Of a stretch of 64,000 nt of DNA, positions 1 through 9,295 are shown piece after piece (position 1 is the first letter of the stretch; each line of letters begins with the position of its first letter). The DNA comes from Promethearchaeota archaeon (GTDB lineage: Archaea > Asgardarchaeota > Lokiarchaeia > Sigyniarchaeales > Promethearchaeaceae). Under the pieces are notes generated by a model that saw only the letters and a program-made list of their open reading frames with translations, was not told the origin of the DNA and did no database searches. The stretch lies in contig JAFGBS010000004.1 in NCBI GenBank assembly GCA_016933055.1, positions 362,972 to 426,971 of the forward strand. Direction: 5' to 3'. The position numbers and the translations under genes were made by a program.

Positions 1-2
1 GA

Positions 3-2528
3 ATGGTAAATATGGACGCATGGAATGAGGTATTTATGCCCATGACGGGGGGATTCCCCAGTGAATTTACACCCATATTATTAACCGATGTCTCATTTCC
101 ACCACCACCGAGTAATGGAACAACGGGCGATCCCATAAACATTCTTATCAATGGAACCTACTCCACTCAAAGCCTATCCTATCGAGGATTTGATGTAGAA
201 ATAACCGCTGAATTACCATCTGGTGCGGAAAATGAGCCTATTACTTTTTATGATCATACAACCGAAGAAAATTTAGCACAATTATATACGAACTCTTTCG
301 GTCGTGCTTCTTATATTTACTCTTTAGATAATAGTATTACTGCAGGGGCTCATTTTATTTCAGTCCAAGCAACGATCTTCCAACGGAATGCGTGTGCCAT
401 CATTTTGGATGATGAGGTGCAAGTCATGATGACGTCACTCAATCCCACCGTCATCAATAGAGCGACGGAAAATGAAACCCAAGTCATCGCATACATCTAC
501 GATCCCGAAAATGGAAATCGTGTGAAAAATGCAATCCTGCATCCAGTTGTAGTACAAGGAGGGACTGCAATTTCAGATAGTATAGCCCCGCCAAATGATG
601 CCATTAAAGTGGATGATAATGGTGCAATCAACAAGCTCGTAACGATATCGGAGTATGTAAGTCAAGGATCATACACATTTCGCGTAGATTTCAATGGCAC
701 CTATAGTATAATCGACCCCATAACTGGTCAACCTCAAGAAATTACGATTCCGGGAGGATTAATTGATGATTCAAGTAATGCCCTCCCATTCACTATTATT
801 GATGACAATCAAAAAATATTTGATCTATATGTGGATAGTGGAAGTGTTGGAGAAGATACTGCTTTTTATAAAACCCGTGGTGTTTCGATCGATTTTGATG
901 TTTATCTCCGACAAGGGTTAGTGGATGTATCGGGAGGAATTGTCGAAATCCGAGATCGTACCTATGACGATTTTCTTGTAGCTACCTTAATCACAGCGAT
1001 AGATGGAACCGCTTCTACTACTTATTCGTTAAGTACGGATTATGCTCATTGGGTTGCTGGTGTTCATGAATTATATGGCATTTGGACGAATGGTGGGGGA
1101 CGGCTGAATCAATCCTATTATCTTATAGTGGATGAACCTTTAACAATACAAATAACTAACACTCCTGGTCCCACAGTGGATAGAACGGGAGGTACCTCAG
1201 AATTGCAAGTTCAAGGAATTCTCTATGATGCAGATCCTCTCGTAATGTCGTATAGTCGCTATGGATGGATGAGTGTTCTATTACGACATGCTACTACTCT
1301 AAATGATTACACCAGTGTCTTAACCGGAGATATTCCTTATTTCAATAGCCCAACGGGTACATGGACTCGAAATCATGGAGTTCAAGCCACCACTCCTCTT
1401 GGAAACTATGAAGTATATGCCGCGTTTAATGGGAATTGGGAACTTCCCAACGGTTTTACTGTGTCAGATGCATCGTTTTATGTGGTATCCGCATATAATC
1501 TCATTACAATAATTGATCCCAGTGATATTAATATTGAATTTGAGATTGATGGAACTCCTACACAAACCACGTATTTTGGGTCTTCCGCACCGTCATATAC
1601 TCGCTACCAAACGGTGAATTTATATGCGCGAATTTGGCAGGGAGGAATTAATCCGAGCGGAGTAGCGGTGAATTTTTATGATGAAACCACAGGTACTCAA
1701 ATCGGCTCAACCCAATATACAAACGGATGGGGAGAGGTAACGCTCCCTTTCACATTGGGCAACTCCTGGACAGCGGGTCTTAATAAGATTAGCGTAGCGT
1801 ATGGTACTAATAAAAATTATTCTCAGATTTACCTAAACGCACCTATGCAAGTATACATAGTTTCATCTCCTCCTACATCTGGAGTGCGTGTATCAGATCA
1901 AATGATAATATCTGGGGTGATTCGGGATTCCCTCAATCTTAATCCTGTTAAGGGTGCTGAAGTCCGATTAGATGTATACGATGGCGCAACTGATAAAACA
2001 GATGAAATTACCACTTGGGTTAGTCCCTCTACAGGTAGGTATACCTTTACCAGTCAATCCGATGGTACATTTCAGATATTATGGAGAATGCCAATCCACT
2101 TCCAGTTTAATTATGATGTGAGTGTAACCTTTACAGGATTTCAGCAAGATCTCTCACCTGAGTGTCAGGCAAATTACAATAATCCGGCACAAGCATCATC
2201 TTCAGGGACCTATGTAACTCAAGTAATTGCGGGAGTGGAATTAACCGCTGAATACTCCCCACATCCATTCGTTATGGGTCAACCCGTATGGGTACGTGGA
2301 TATTTGACCTATGATAATGGTACGGCTATTGTAGGGGAATCGGTTACTATCACTTTTTATGATAGTGGAGATAATCCCTTGCATACCAACACAGTTACCA
2401 CCAATGGTGCAGGTAATTATACATACTCCCCAACGCTTACATGGCAATATACGGATACAATTTATGTCGAATATGCGGGTGGAACCGCAATAGATGGCAC
2501 GAGCACCCAAGCTGCCTATATACCTTAA
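3..2528 (+). CDS. Large secreted Ig-like repeat protein, 5'-truncated by the window
   Basis: The reading frame is open from the left edge. The first methionine is not preceded by a signal peptide, so the true start probably lies outside the window. The 841 visible residues are rich in Thr, Asn, Tyr and Gly and almost free of Cys and Lys, as in extracellular beta-sandwich proteins. A loose module recurs about four times (near residues 80-125, 315-365, 555-600 and the C-terminus), each with an FYD or RDRT strand, a TNGxG turn and a closing strand such as YVEYAG. This resembles bacterial Ig-like/PEGA-type domains. There is no C-terminal membrane helix, so it may be secreted or bound to a partner. 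The next gene, 104 bases on, encodes a membrane-anchored protein with similar domains. Function is unknown; the surface location is inferred. Confidence 0.75.
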   Translation: MVNMDAWNEVFMPMTGGFPSEFTPILLTDVSFPPPPSNGTTGDPINILINGTYSTQSLSYRGFDVEITAELPSGAENEPITFYDHTTEENLAQLYTNSFGRASYIYSLDNSITAGAHFISVQATIFQRNACAIILDDEVQVMMTSLNPTVINRATENETQVIAYIYDPENGNRVKNAILHPVVVQGGTAISDSIAPPNDAIKVDDNGAINKLVTISEYVSQGSYTFRVDFNGTYSIIDPITGQPQEITIPGGLIDDSSNALPFTIIDDNQKIFDLYVDSGSVGEDTAFYKTRGVSIDFDVYLRQGLVDVSGGIVEIRDRTYDDFLVATLITAIDGTASTTYSLSTDYAHWVAGVHELYGIWTNGGGRLNQSYYLIVDEPLTIQITNTPGPTVDRTGGTSELQVQGILYDADPLVMSYSRYGWMSVLLRHATTLNDYTSVLTGDIPYFNSPTGTWTRNHGVQATTPLGNYEVYAAFNGNWELPNGFTVSDASFYVVSAYNLITIIDPSDINIEFEIDGTPTQTTYFGSSAPSYTRYQTVNLYARIWQGGINPSGVAVNFYDETTGTQIGSTQYTNGWGEVTLPFTLGNSWTAGLNKISVAYGTNKNYSQIYLNAPMQVYIVSSPPTSGVRVSDQMIISGVIRDSLNLNPVKGAEVRLDVYDGATDKTDEITTWVSPSTGRYTFTSQSDGTFQILWRMPIHFQFNYDVSVTFTGFQQDLSPECQANYNNPAQASSSGTYVTQVIAGVELTAEYSPHPFVMGQPVWVRGYLTYDNGTAIVGESVTITFYDSGDNPLHTNTVTTNGAGNYTYSPTLTWQYTDTIYVEYAGGTAIDGTSTQAAYIP

Positions 2529-2632
2529 CAAATTCCTCATCTTTTCATATTCATAATCTGAGATGAAAATATTTAGGCAACATACACTAACACATATACA
2601 TAAAAGCTAATAGAACATGGAGTAGTACATGA

Positions 2633-4240
2633 ATGTCCACATTCTCACAGATTAGAAAACGAATTGCACACTCAATCGGACGTTCACGTGGTACTTCCAT
2701 AATGAAAATTTCTCTCAGTTTTCTGTTGATCCTTGTGCTCCTATGTATTACTTATCATTCCCCTATGCAAAAAGAGAATCTGAACATAACCTTAACTCCC
2801 CGCTCCTCAATCCGTACAATTACAGGAAATGTGACATTGTCGGGATTAAATACTACTACCGCTACCTATGGAGATGATATAATTTTGTATGGACATGCCG
2901 AAAGATGGGATGGAGGAGGGCTAATGTGGGTACCCTATATTGGAGAAATCTATTTAGTAGTAAACGATAACCCCAAAACGGATGTTACGACGGATACCGA
3001 CGGATCCGGGGATTTTGAGCTTATATTCACGGTCCAGAGTGATTGGCCGGTAACTCCAGATGTCAAAATAGAAGCAAACACGTCTCAAGGGGGTTATGAT
3101 ACGTTCTGCTATGATCAATTATATCTAGATGTGGATGCAACCGCGGAGATCACCATCGAAATGGATTTATTACCTGGATTAGAAGGAAAATCCTATGAAA
3201 ATTACCCTGTTCGAGGAGAGATCAGACTTAATTCGGGTTTAGCGTATAGCGGACCATCATTTGAAATTGAATTCTGGTACGGTGATATTAGTACAGGAGA
3301 ATATTACAAAAATATAACCGTTCAATCCGATGGGTCTTATTCCGATTTTGTAGAAATACGAACTGAATTCTCTTCCTATACGCTTCATTGGGATGGCAAT
3401 GATGACGTGATCGGAAATACCCAGCAGTTTGATTTTAATACTATTAACGGAATTGACGTTATATGGAATTTGCCTACCCGGATTTATGCCAATCAAACAG
3501 AAACCATAGGATTTACCCTACATAAAAACACCAATCCAGAGGAAGTCCTTGCAAGGAGCAATGTGACTTGGATCATTACTGGTCCCGCAAGTGGATCTGG
3601 AACCGTATTACTTTCAGTTGGGGGATCTTTTACCCAGTCTTTCACATTCCCCATCGAAGGTGAGTACACATTGATGGTAGTTGTTAATCAGTATCACTCG
3701 GAATGGGGAGAAGAAAATGTTACGGCTTCTTGGACGGTCCAAACTACCTTCAACGTTCGCGTAGCGACAGTTTTCAGTAATTTGCCCTGGCAATTTATTG
3801 TGATCGGCGTTGTTGCGGCAGGGATCGTCGTGGGAATTATTTTCCTTCAAAGATGGTTAATGAAACTGCGCGTTCAGCGAGATAGAAGTAAAATTGCCGC
3901 AGATATTGAAGCTCGTCTCAAAAATGTACGATTATTGTATGAAGTGGGTAGAGTAAAAGAGGCCCTTGCCTATCTTTATGTTACTTACACCGAAATCGCA
4001 TTATTCAAATATGGCATAGAGAAACGTTTATCTCAAACCACCACTGAGTTCGCGATACTAATGGTAAAGCAGTTTGGGCAAAATCCACAAAATATTTATC
4101 CTTTTATCCAAGAAATTGAGCAAGTCGTATATGGGGGATATCCACACAACAAACAAGTATTCAATCATATAATTGAACTGTTTGCTCGTATCTATTTGGA
4201 ATTGATGGAAAAACCACTTCCTTCATTCCAATTAAGTTAA
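2633..4240 (+). CDS. Surface protein with Ig-like ectodomain, one helix and cytoplasmic DUF4129-like domain
   Basis: The protein has a hydrophobic N-terminal segment near residues 24-45 (the ATG at 2702 would give a classic signal peptide and may be the real start). A beta-rich ectodomain runs to about residue 380, followed by a membrane helix (FIVIGVVAAGIVVGIIFL) and a basic stop-transfer. The cytoplasmic part (about 415-535) has the pattern of DUF4129: RVKEALAYLY, then TTTEFAI, then VVYGGYP. DUF4129 proteins are usual members of MoxR/DUF58 clusters. The next gene is a stand-alone copy of this domain. I infer an envelope sensor or assembly factor working with a MoxR ATPase, perhaps the one at 28838. 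Confidence 0.8.
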   Translation: MSTFSQIRKRIAHSIGRSRGTSIMKISLSFLLILVLLCITYHSPMQKENLNITLTPRSSIRTITGNVTLSGLNTTTATYGDDIILYGHAERWDGGGLMWVPYIGEIYLVVNDNPKTDVTTDTDGSGDFELIFTVQSDWPVTPDVKIEANTSQGGYDTFCYDQLYLDVDATAEITIEMDLLPGLEGKSYENYPVRGEIRLNSGLAYSGPSFEIEFWYGDISTGEYYKNITVQSDGSYSDFVEIRTEFSSYTLHWDGNDDVIGNTQQFDFNTINGIDVIWNLPTRIYANQTETIGFTLHKNTNPEEVLARSNVTWIITGPASGSGTVLLSVGGSFTQSFTFPIEGEYTLMVVVNQYHSEWGEENVTASWTVQTTFNVRVATVFSNLPWQFIVIGVVAAGIVVGIIFLQRWLMKLRVQRDRSKIAADIEARLKNVRLLYEVGRVKEALAYLYVTYTEIALFKYGIEKRLSQTTTEFAILMVKQFGQNPQNIYPFIQEIEQVVYGGYPHNKQVFNHIIELFARIYLELMEKPLPSFQLS

Positions 4241-4327
4241 ATCAAGTTCACGACAGTTATTTAGCACATACAATCTCTACATCATCTATTCCAAATAAAA
4301 AAAACACCAAAACCTTGAGGGTTTTTT

Positions 4328-4699
4328 ATGGCACGAAAAAAGAAAGATACTACTGAATCATTAAATGTTTCATCTAAATTCGAAAATGTAAAAATATTAT
4401 ACAATACTGGAAGAATAAAGGAAGCAATTGCTTATCTATACACCATTTATACGGATCTCGCATTACAAAAATATGGTGTACGAAAAACGTTTTCTCAAAC
4501 AGTTAGGGATTTCGCCATTATTATGGTAAAACAATATGGACAGGATCCGGCAAATATCTACCCATTTATTCAACAAATCGAGAAAGCAATTTATGGAGGA
4601 TATCCCTCTACACCTGCATTCTTCTTGGAAATTGTTAAATCATTCGAAAACATTTATCGGGAAATGAGTGGACATCGAATGCCATCTTTGAATCTGTAA
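4328..4699 (+). CDS. Stand-alone DUF4129-like domain protein
   Basis: These 123 residues are plainly paralogous to the last 120 residues of the preceding gene product. Shared blocks include GRIKEAIAYLY, KTFSQTVRDFAI, NIYPFIQQIE and AIYGGYPS. It has no signal peptide or membrane helix, and a very basic N-terminus (MARKKK), so it is probably cytoplasmic. It sits 87 bases after its paralogue and 25 bases before the next gene on the same strand, which suggests one transcript. Tandem duplication of the domain, or domain release from the membrane protein, explains the arrangement. In MoxR-linked clusters this domain family is thought to act near the membrane, but no activity is known. Confidence 0.8.
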   Translation: MARKKKDTTESLNVSSKFENVKILYNTGRIKEAIAYLYTIYTDLALQKYGVRKTFSQTVRDFAIIMVKQYGQDPANIYPFIQQIEKAIYGGYPSTPAFFLEIVKSFENIYREMSGHRMPSLNL

Positions 4700-4724
4700 C
4701 TAATAGAAGCATCTTGGGATTAGA

Positions 4725-6914
4725 ATGGCAAAAAGGAAAAAGAAATCAAAGAAAAAAAGAGAAAAAGGGTATTATAGATTACAGTCCCCCATAGGTACTG
4801 CATTTCGATTGCTGTTTCTCTCATTGTTTGTGCAATTTCCGGGAGATAGTTCCAGTGCCATTTTTACCATCATCAACGCTATAAAAATCGGATATTTTGA
4901 TATTATGGGAATGCTTCCCGTAATCATCGCGGTAGGTATTTTTATCATATCTCTTATAATCAGAAAAAAATGGCCACGCGTGGTTCCGATCTTGTGCAAC
5001 ACCGTTATGTTCATCTGGTTAGGTATGTATATGACGTGGATGTCTCGATCGATTGTGGAGCTATTAGGTTACATCATAATCGATACTAATCAAATCAATG
5101 GAGAATTGATCTTCAATGGTGTTGTTGGTCTTTTTTGGTATATTATTAGTTTTGGTACCATAAATCGGATGAAAAATTCTTTCCGTGATTTAGAACCCGA
5201 AACCGATACAATGATCGTAGTGATCTGGGTGATGATTATTATGGTACACATTTTTGGGATTCTTGCGACCATACCTGCATTTTTACAGCCCGGAATTGAC
5301 TTTTTGGGTGCATCTGGTTACGAAAGTATGATTAGTTTTCTTATGTATTTGTTCCCAATCGGGTATATCATAAAATTAATTATGAGTGGACTACGAGCAA
5401 TTCGGGAATTCCGACGAGCCAAAAAGTCCCAATGGGGATTACAACAAGCTTTATTAGTTGTCTTATTCATCTTTGCTTGGATCCCATTGTTGGGTCATGT
5501 GATTGATGGCGGAATGAATTCTCGGGACCATTCTGTATATAACACTCGACCCACGGGTAATTCAGAATTCCGGGAATATGTGGAATCCCAAGGCTATGAA
5601 ACTTATGCCATTCAATCCTCACTAAGTTCATTGATTCGGATGAATCGCAGTGTAGTTTTAGTAGTATTCGATCCTAAACAAACCTATAATCCTCTTGCAG
5701 AAGTGCCTTTTTTCATTGAGATGTTCAACCAAAGTCATGATTTCTCCATGTTAATTTGCGATGATCACGGAAGTACTACCTCGTTAATGACAGAGATGTT
5801 TCTTTCATCGGCCGCTGCATCGGGCAGCTTGGACAATACGGTCCCCTTAGCATTATTTCCTAAAGGAACTTTGATTGATAACGCAACCTATGATACAGCG
5901 CCATGGTTTCCTATAATCCAAGATTTTACTAGCCATCCCACTACATCTGGTGTGACTCAAGTGGTATTATCCCGAGCATCAGCGATTTTAGGAGGAGATT
6001 TACTGAGTTTTTTTGGATGGGAGACGATTGGTCGAAGCTCTGCATCTTACTCTTTTGTGGATGTTAATGGGGATAATATGTATCGATATGAAGATGATAA
6101 TTATCCTATTCCAGAAGCATTGATCAACGTACTCGCAGATTTTGCTGGATTATACTTCCCCGAAGGCATACCCCTTGGAGGATATCCCCAAGTTACTTTT
6201 GCAGCGAAAGAGATTTCTGCTGGGCGACGTATCTTTCTTTCTTCGGATGCTTCCTTATTTGACAATGAACTCATTACGAAATATGACAACTTACAATTTG
6301 CACAAAATATAATGGAATGGTTGACGGGGGGGGATACTAGTATAGCTATTGTATTTGATGAATCCCATAATGCACCCTATGGTCGCAGGGAATTCAATTC
6401 TGCAGCGATGTTCGGAATGTTCCAAGGTTATATCAATTGGTTATCTACTAATCCGTTTCTCTCGTGGATTTATCCTTTATGGGCGGTTCGTATCATTGCA
6501 AGATGGGTTCCCAAAGAAGGTGACAAACGTCGACGCAAGAGGAGACAAGAGGAAGAAGTTGAGGAAGAAATAAAAGAACTACAATTCCGAACCAGCTCGT
6601 TTTTCGCTGAAAAAATCAATTGGTATCGTATCAACAAAGAATACAACCAAGCGCTGGTATTACTCTATCGACGTCTTGAGCGTAAAATCAATAAAATGAT
6701 GGGAGGAGCAGCATCATCTGTAGATACCATTCTAGCGACTATTAAGGAAGCCCAGAAACAATATATGAAAGATGAAGAGTACCTTCGCATTAAAGCATTC
6801 CTTATCAAAATGGAGCAAGTGAAGAAGAACGAAATCGAAATAGTGGATGAAAGTGAATTTCGGGACATGTTTTTCGAGATGGAATGGGTGAATGAACACA
6901 TCCGACATTTCTAA
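4725..6914 (+). CDS. Polytopic membrane protein with DUF4350-like domain
   Basis: A lysine-rich N-terminus (12 Lys/Arg in the first 17 residues) precedes about six to seven membrane helices to residue 270. A soluble region (about 280-560) resembles the DUF4350/GATase-like domain of MoxR clusters: VVLVVFDPKQTYN near the start, FSMLICDDHGS, and VFDESHNAPYGRREF. A further helix pair (WLSTNPFLSWIYPLWAVRII) is followed by a charged Arg/Glu stretch and a C-terminal alpha-helical tail of about 110 residues that again looks like a DUF4129-type cytoplasmic domain. The gene closes a plus-strand run from position 1. I infer a membrane complex with the two preceding products. Confidence 0.75.
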   Translation: MAKRKKKSKKKREKGYYRLQSPIGTAFRLLFLSLFVQFPGDSSSAIFTIINAIKIGYFDIMGMLPVIIAVGIFIISLIIRKKWPRVVPILCNTVMFIWLGMYMTWMSRSIVELLGYIIIDTNQINGELIFNGVVGLFWYIISFGTINRMKNSFRDLEPETDTMIVVIWVMIIMVHIFGILATIPAFLQPGIDFLGASGYESMISFLMYLFPIGYIIKLIMSGLRAIREFRRAKKSQWGLQQALLVVLFIFAWIPLLGHVIDGGMNSRDHSVYNTRPTGNSEFREYVESQGYETYAIQSSLSSLIRMNRSVVLVVFDPKQTYNPLAEVPFFIEMFNQSHDFSMLICDDHGSTTSLMTEMFLSSAAASGSLDNTVPLALFPKGTLIDNATYDTAPWFPIIQDFTSHPTTSGVTQVVLSRASAILGGDLLSFFGWETIGRSSASYSFVDVNGDNMYRYEDDNYPIPEALINVLADFAGLYFPEGIPLGGYPQVTFAAKEISAGRRIFLSSDASLFDNELITKYDNLQFAQNIMEWLTGGDTSIAIVFDESHNAPYGRREFNSAAMFGMFQGYINWLSTNPFLSWIYPLWAVRIIARWVPKEGDKRRRKRRQEEEVEEEIKELQFRTSSFFAEKINWYRINKEYNQALVLLYRRLERKINKMMGGAASSVDTILATIKEAQKQYMKDEEYLRIKAFLIKMEQVKKNEIEIVDESEFRDMFFEMEWVNEHIRHF

Positions 6915-6932
6915 CTTCCTATACCTTTGTAC

Positions 6933-7184
6933 TTATTCTTTTTTTCTGCCGAACACTATTGCAATATAGACAACCAGTCCAATAAATGAAATCCATAACT
7001 CAATTGCGTATAAACGGCGTACTACCATGGTTTCATAAGGTAAATCCACTGCTGATCCAAAACATATTAGCTGTCCTGCTGTGAATACAAAAAAGAACTG
7101 ACACATGCAATACAAAATCTGTAGAACAAAAATACTAATTACAGTTGCATGAAAAATCTGCCAAAAAATCTTCTTTTTATCCAT
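6933..7184 (-). CDS. Small two-helix membrane protein
   Basis: 83 residues with two clear hydrophobic helices (VISIFVLQILYCMCQFFFVF and LWISFIGLVVYIAIVFG) and a basic C-terminal end (RKKE). An AGGAGG sequence lies about 12 bases before the ATG, and a TTAATATAG box lies just upstream of that, which supports a real gene. It is convergent with the preceding gene, with an 18-base gap. No family recognised. Confidence 0.6.
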   Translation of the reverse strand: MDKKKIFWQIFHATVISIFVLQILYCMCQFFFVFTAGQLICFGSAVDLPYETMVVRRLYAIELWISFIGLVVYIAIVFGRKKE

Positions 7185-7310
7185 AGATGCTTTATGCCTC
7201 CTAAATCTATATTAATTTTTACATCGAAAACGGGATTCAGCAATATGGTTGATGGGTTATAAGAATGGGTTTTAAACGCTATTAAGTAATATACTAGAAA
7301 TAGAACCACA

Positions 7311-8318
7311 ATGAAATATCGAAAAGTTGGAAAATCGGGATTGCGCATCAGTGAAATATCCTTGGGATCTTGGTTGACGTATGGTGGATCGGTAGAGCGA
7401 AAACAAGCCAAAAAATGTCTCAAGACTGCTTTAGAAAACGGGATTAACTTTATTGACTCCGCAGAAGCGTATGCGAAGGGAGCTGCGGAGGAACTTATTG
7501 GAGAATTTTTCACCGAAGACACGTATAACCGTCACGAGTACGTACTTTCCAGTAAAGTATTCTGGCCGTTCAATGATTATGATGTGAACCGGTGGGGATT
7601 GGGAAGGAAAAACATTCGAAATGCAATCAATGGGACTCTAGAACGCCTGCATATGGACTACATCGACATCTATTTTATGCATCGATATGACTATACTACT
7701 CCCTTGAAGGAAACCATGATGATTTTGGATGATTTGATCCATGAGGGAAAGATCCATTATTGGGGGACAAGTGTCTGGACGGCAGCCCAGCTTGAGCGTG
7801 CAAACGCAATTGCTAAAGAATACGGATTACATAAGCCAATAGTCGAGCAACCGATGTATAATATGTTTTTCAGGCATATTGAACTTGAAATTATGCCAGT
7901 AGCGATAACTCATGGGATGGGTTTTACCGTGTGGTCCCCATTAGGTCAAGGATTACTTACAGGAAAATATAACGATGGCACAATTCCCAAAGGAAGTAGA
8001 GGGGAGAACATGGAATCCATTCAAAAATTTCTCAAACCAAAAAATATAGAAAAATTACAGAAACTCACAGAAATCGCCACAAAAAATCATCTTACCCTAA
8101 GCCAACTCGCACTGGCTTGGATATTACGACATCCAGAAATCTCGTGTGCCATAACAGGAGCTACTACCCCTCAACACATACTAGAAAATGTAATAGCATC
8201 CGATGTGAATTTGGAACCCGATATATGGAAGACAGTTGATACTATACTTGATAATGAACCTCAATGGCCACGAACGTATGAACCAAACCGCTATTTTACG
8301 GATAAAATGCGATATTGA
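7311..8318 (+). CDS. Aldo/keto reductase
   Basis: NAD(P)H-dependent carbonyl reductase of the AKR fold, full length at 335 residues. The catalytic tetrad is visible as D49, Y54 (SAEAYAKG), K82 (SSKVFW) and H124 (FMHRYD). The cofactor region near GVxHSxLGQGLLTGKY is present as WSPLGQGLLTGKYNDG. The sequence style (SLGSWLTYGG, KTALENGINFIDSAEAY, VNRWGLGRK) resembles the voltage-gated K+ channel beta subunit/YghZ group. The substrate cannot be told from sequence. It is a single gene on the plus strand, convergent with the ferredoxin gene. Confidence 0.9.
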   Translation: MKYRKVGKSGLRISEISLGSWLTYGGSVERKQAKKCLKTALENGINFIDSAEAYAKGAAEELIGEFFTEDTYNRHEYVLSSKVFWPFNDYDVNRWGLGRKNIRNAINGTLERLHMDYIDIYFMHRYDYTTPLKETMMILDDLIHEGKIHYWGTSVWTAAQLERANAIAKEYGLHKPIVEQPMYNMFFRHIELEIMPVAITHGMGFTVWSPLGQGLLTGKYNDGTIPKGSRGENMESIQKFLKPKNIEKLQKLTEIATKNHLTLSQLALAWILRHPEISCAITGATTPQHILENVIASDVNLEPDIWKTVDTILDNEPQWPRTYEPNRYFTDKMRY

Positions 8319-8367
8319 TCCATTTCTTGATTTTTTTCAGAAGCCTCAATATCAGCATGATTATTCC

Positions 8368-8598
8368 CTATAATTTAGTAACTTCGATAATCGAAACCGG
8401 GCAGGCTTCTTCTGCTTCTAATGCAGCTTCCATTTCCTCATCTTCGAACTCCCCAGTAGACGTACTTGTATCGGTCTCGCCCCCCACTACTTGTGCAAGC
8501 GCTTCATCATCACTTTCGAAATGAATTGGATCCACCGTATAGCAATTGCCGCATGCAATACACTCCTCCCGATTTATCACGATTTTATATTTTGCCAT
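8368..8598 (-). CDS. Single-cluster 4Fe-4S ferredoxin
   Basis: A 76-residue acidic electron carrier. C13, C16 and C19 (ECIACGNC) and C66 (EACPVSII) provide the four ligands for one 4Fe-4S cluster. The middle is very acidic (GEFEDEEMEAALEAEE), typical of soluble ferredoxins. It follows the flavodoxin-like gene on the same strand after 93 bases, so the two redox proteins may be co-expressed. Likely partners are cytoplasmic oxidoreductases. A link to the RnfC/RnfD pair at 45.5-47.9 kb is possible but unproven. Confidence 0.92.
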   Translation of the reverse strand: MAKYKIVINREECIACGNCYTVDPIHFESDDEALAQVVGGETDTSTSTGEFEDEEMEAALEAEEACPVSIIEVTKL

Positions 8599-8691
8599 TT
8601 CACAGATAATTCTGATGAGAATTTTATAAAATTATTGTTAATAAAAAAGAGTAAAATCTCAGGCTGCAAAAAATTCACGCATCCTAAGTGT

Positions 8692-9174
8692 TTAGAAATC
8701 GTTTCGGATTGACTTTGCGTATTCTTCAAAGAATTCCAATACGCCATCTTTAGGAGGTGGGGGATTCTGTCCTCTTACTTGTCCGGATAGCCACTCTGGA
8801 TGGATCTTGTTAAAGTCGGGTCCTTTAATGGTTTTATGATATCTTCTACCCCATAAATTTGCGATTTTTTTTGGGAGTGCATGTGTGAGAAATACTGCTC
8901 CATAGGGTACTGTAAAATTTAGTTTGCGTATTTCTTGCTTGAACCGTTTTATCCAGTTTTTAGAAGAAGCGCTAGTGGAAAAAGCTCGTATAGCTGCCCC
9001 AATAATCACTACATCGGGTTTACCCTCTGCAACTTTTTTTGGATCTACTTGCTTTACGTGACCAATATGCACATCAGCAGAAGATTTCAATGCGTTTTGC
9101 ATAGTTTCTGCAATCAATTTTCCATTTCCGAGTTGTGTATCGTGTAAAATCCATACTTTCATTTTTCTTTTCAC
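8692..9174 (-). CDS. Flavodoxin-fold protein
   Basis: 160 residues with the order expected of a flavodoxin: first strand and phosphate loop (VWILHDTQLGNGKLIAETM), then KPDVVIIGAAIRAF, then VPYGAVFLTHAL. The phosphate loop TQLGNGK is a variant of the usual T/SxTGNT. FMN binding is therefore likely but not certain. The tail holds a proline run (GQNPPPPKDG). The start may instead be the second Met, four codons on. It lies directly upstream of the ferredoxin gene on the minus strand. I infer a small electron-transfer or flavin-dependent protein. Confidence 0.75.
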   Translation of the reverse strand: MKRKMKVWILHDTQLGNGKLIAETMQNALKSSADVHIGHVKQVDPKKVAEGKPDVVIIGAAIRAFSTSASSKNWIKRFKQEIRKLNFTVPYGAVFLTHALPKKIANLWGRRYHKTIKGPDFNKIHPEWLSGQVRGQNPPPPKDGVLEFFEEYAKSIRNDF

Positions 9175-9295
9175 CTTGGGTTATTACAATATGTTATAAC
9201 GAATGGTAACTTTAAACCTTGAACAGTGATATTTTTTTCCATCATAGAGGTCACATTTCTATAAGTTTTTTATCCATTCTCCCCAGTCTTTCTTC

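Noticed and set aside
8368..9174. Ferredoxin and flavodoxin genes as part of an Rnf system with 45543-47890
   Set aside because: They lie 36 kb away and nothing in sequence or promoter links them.
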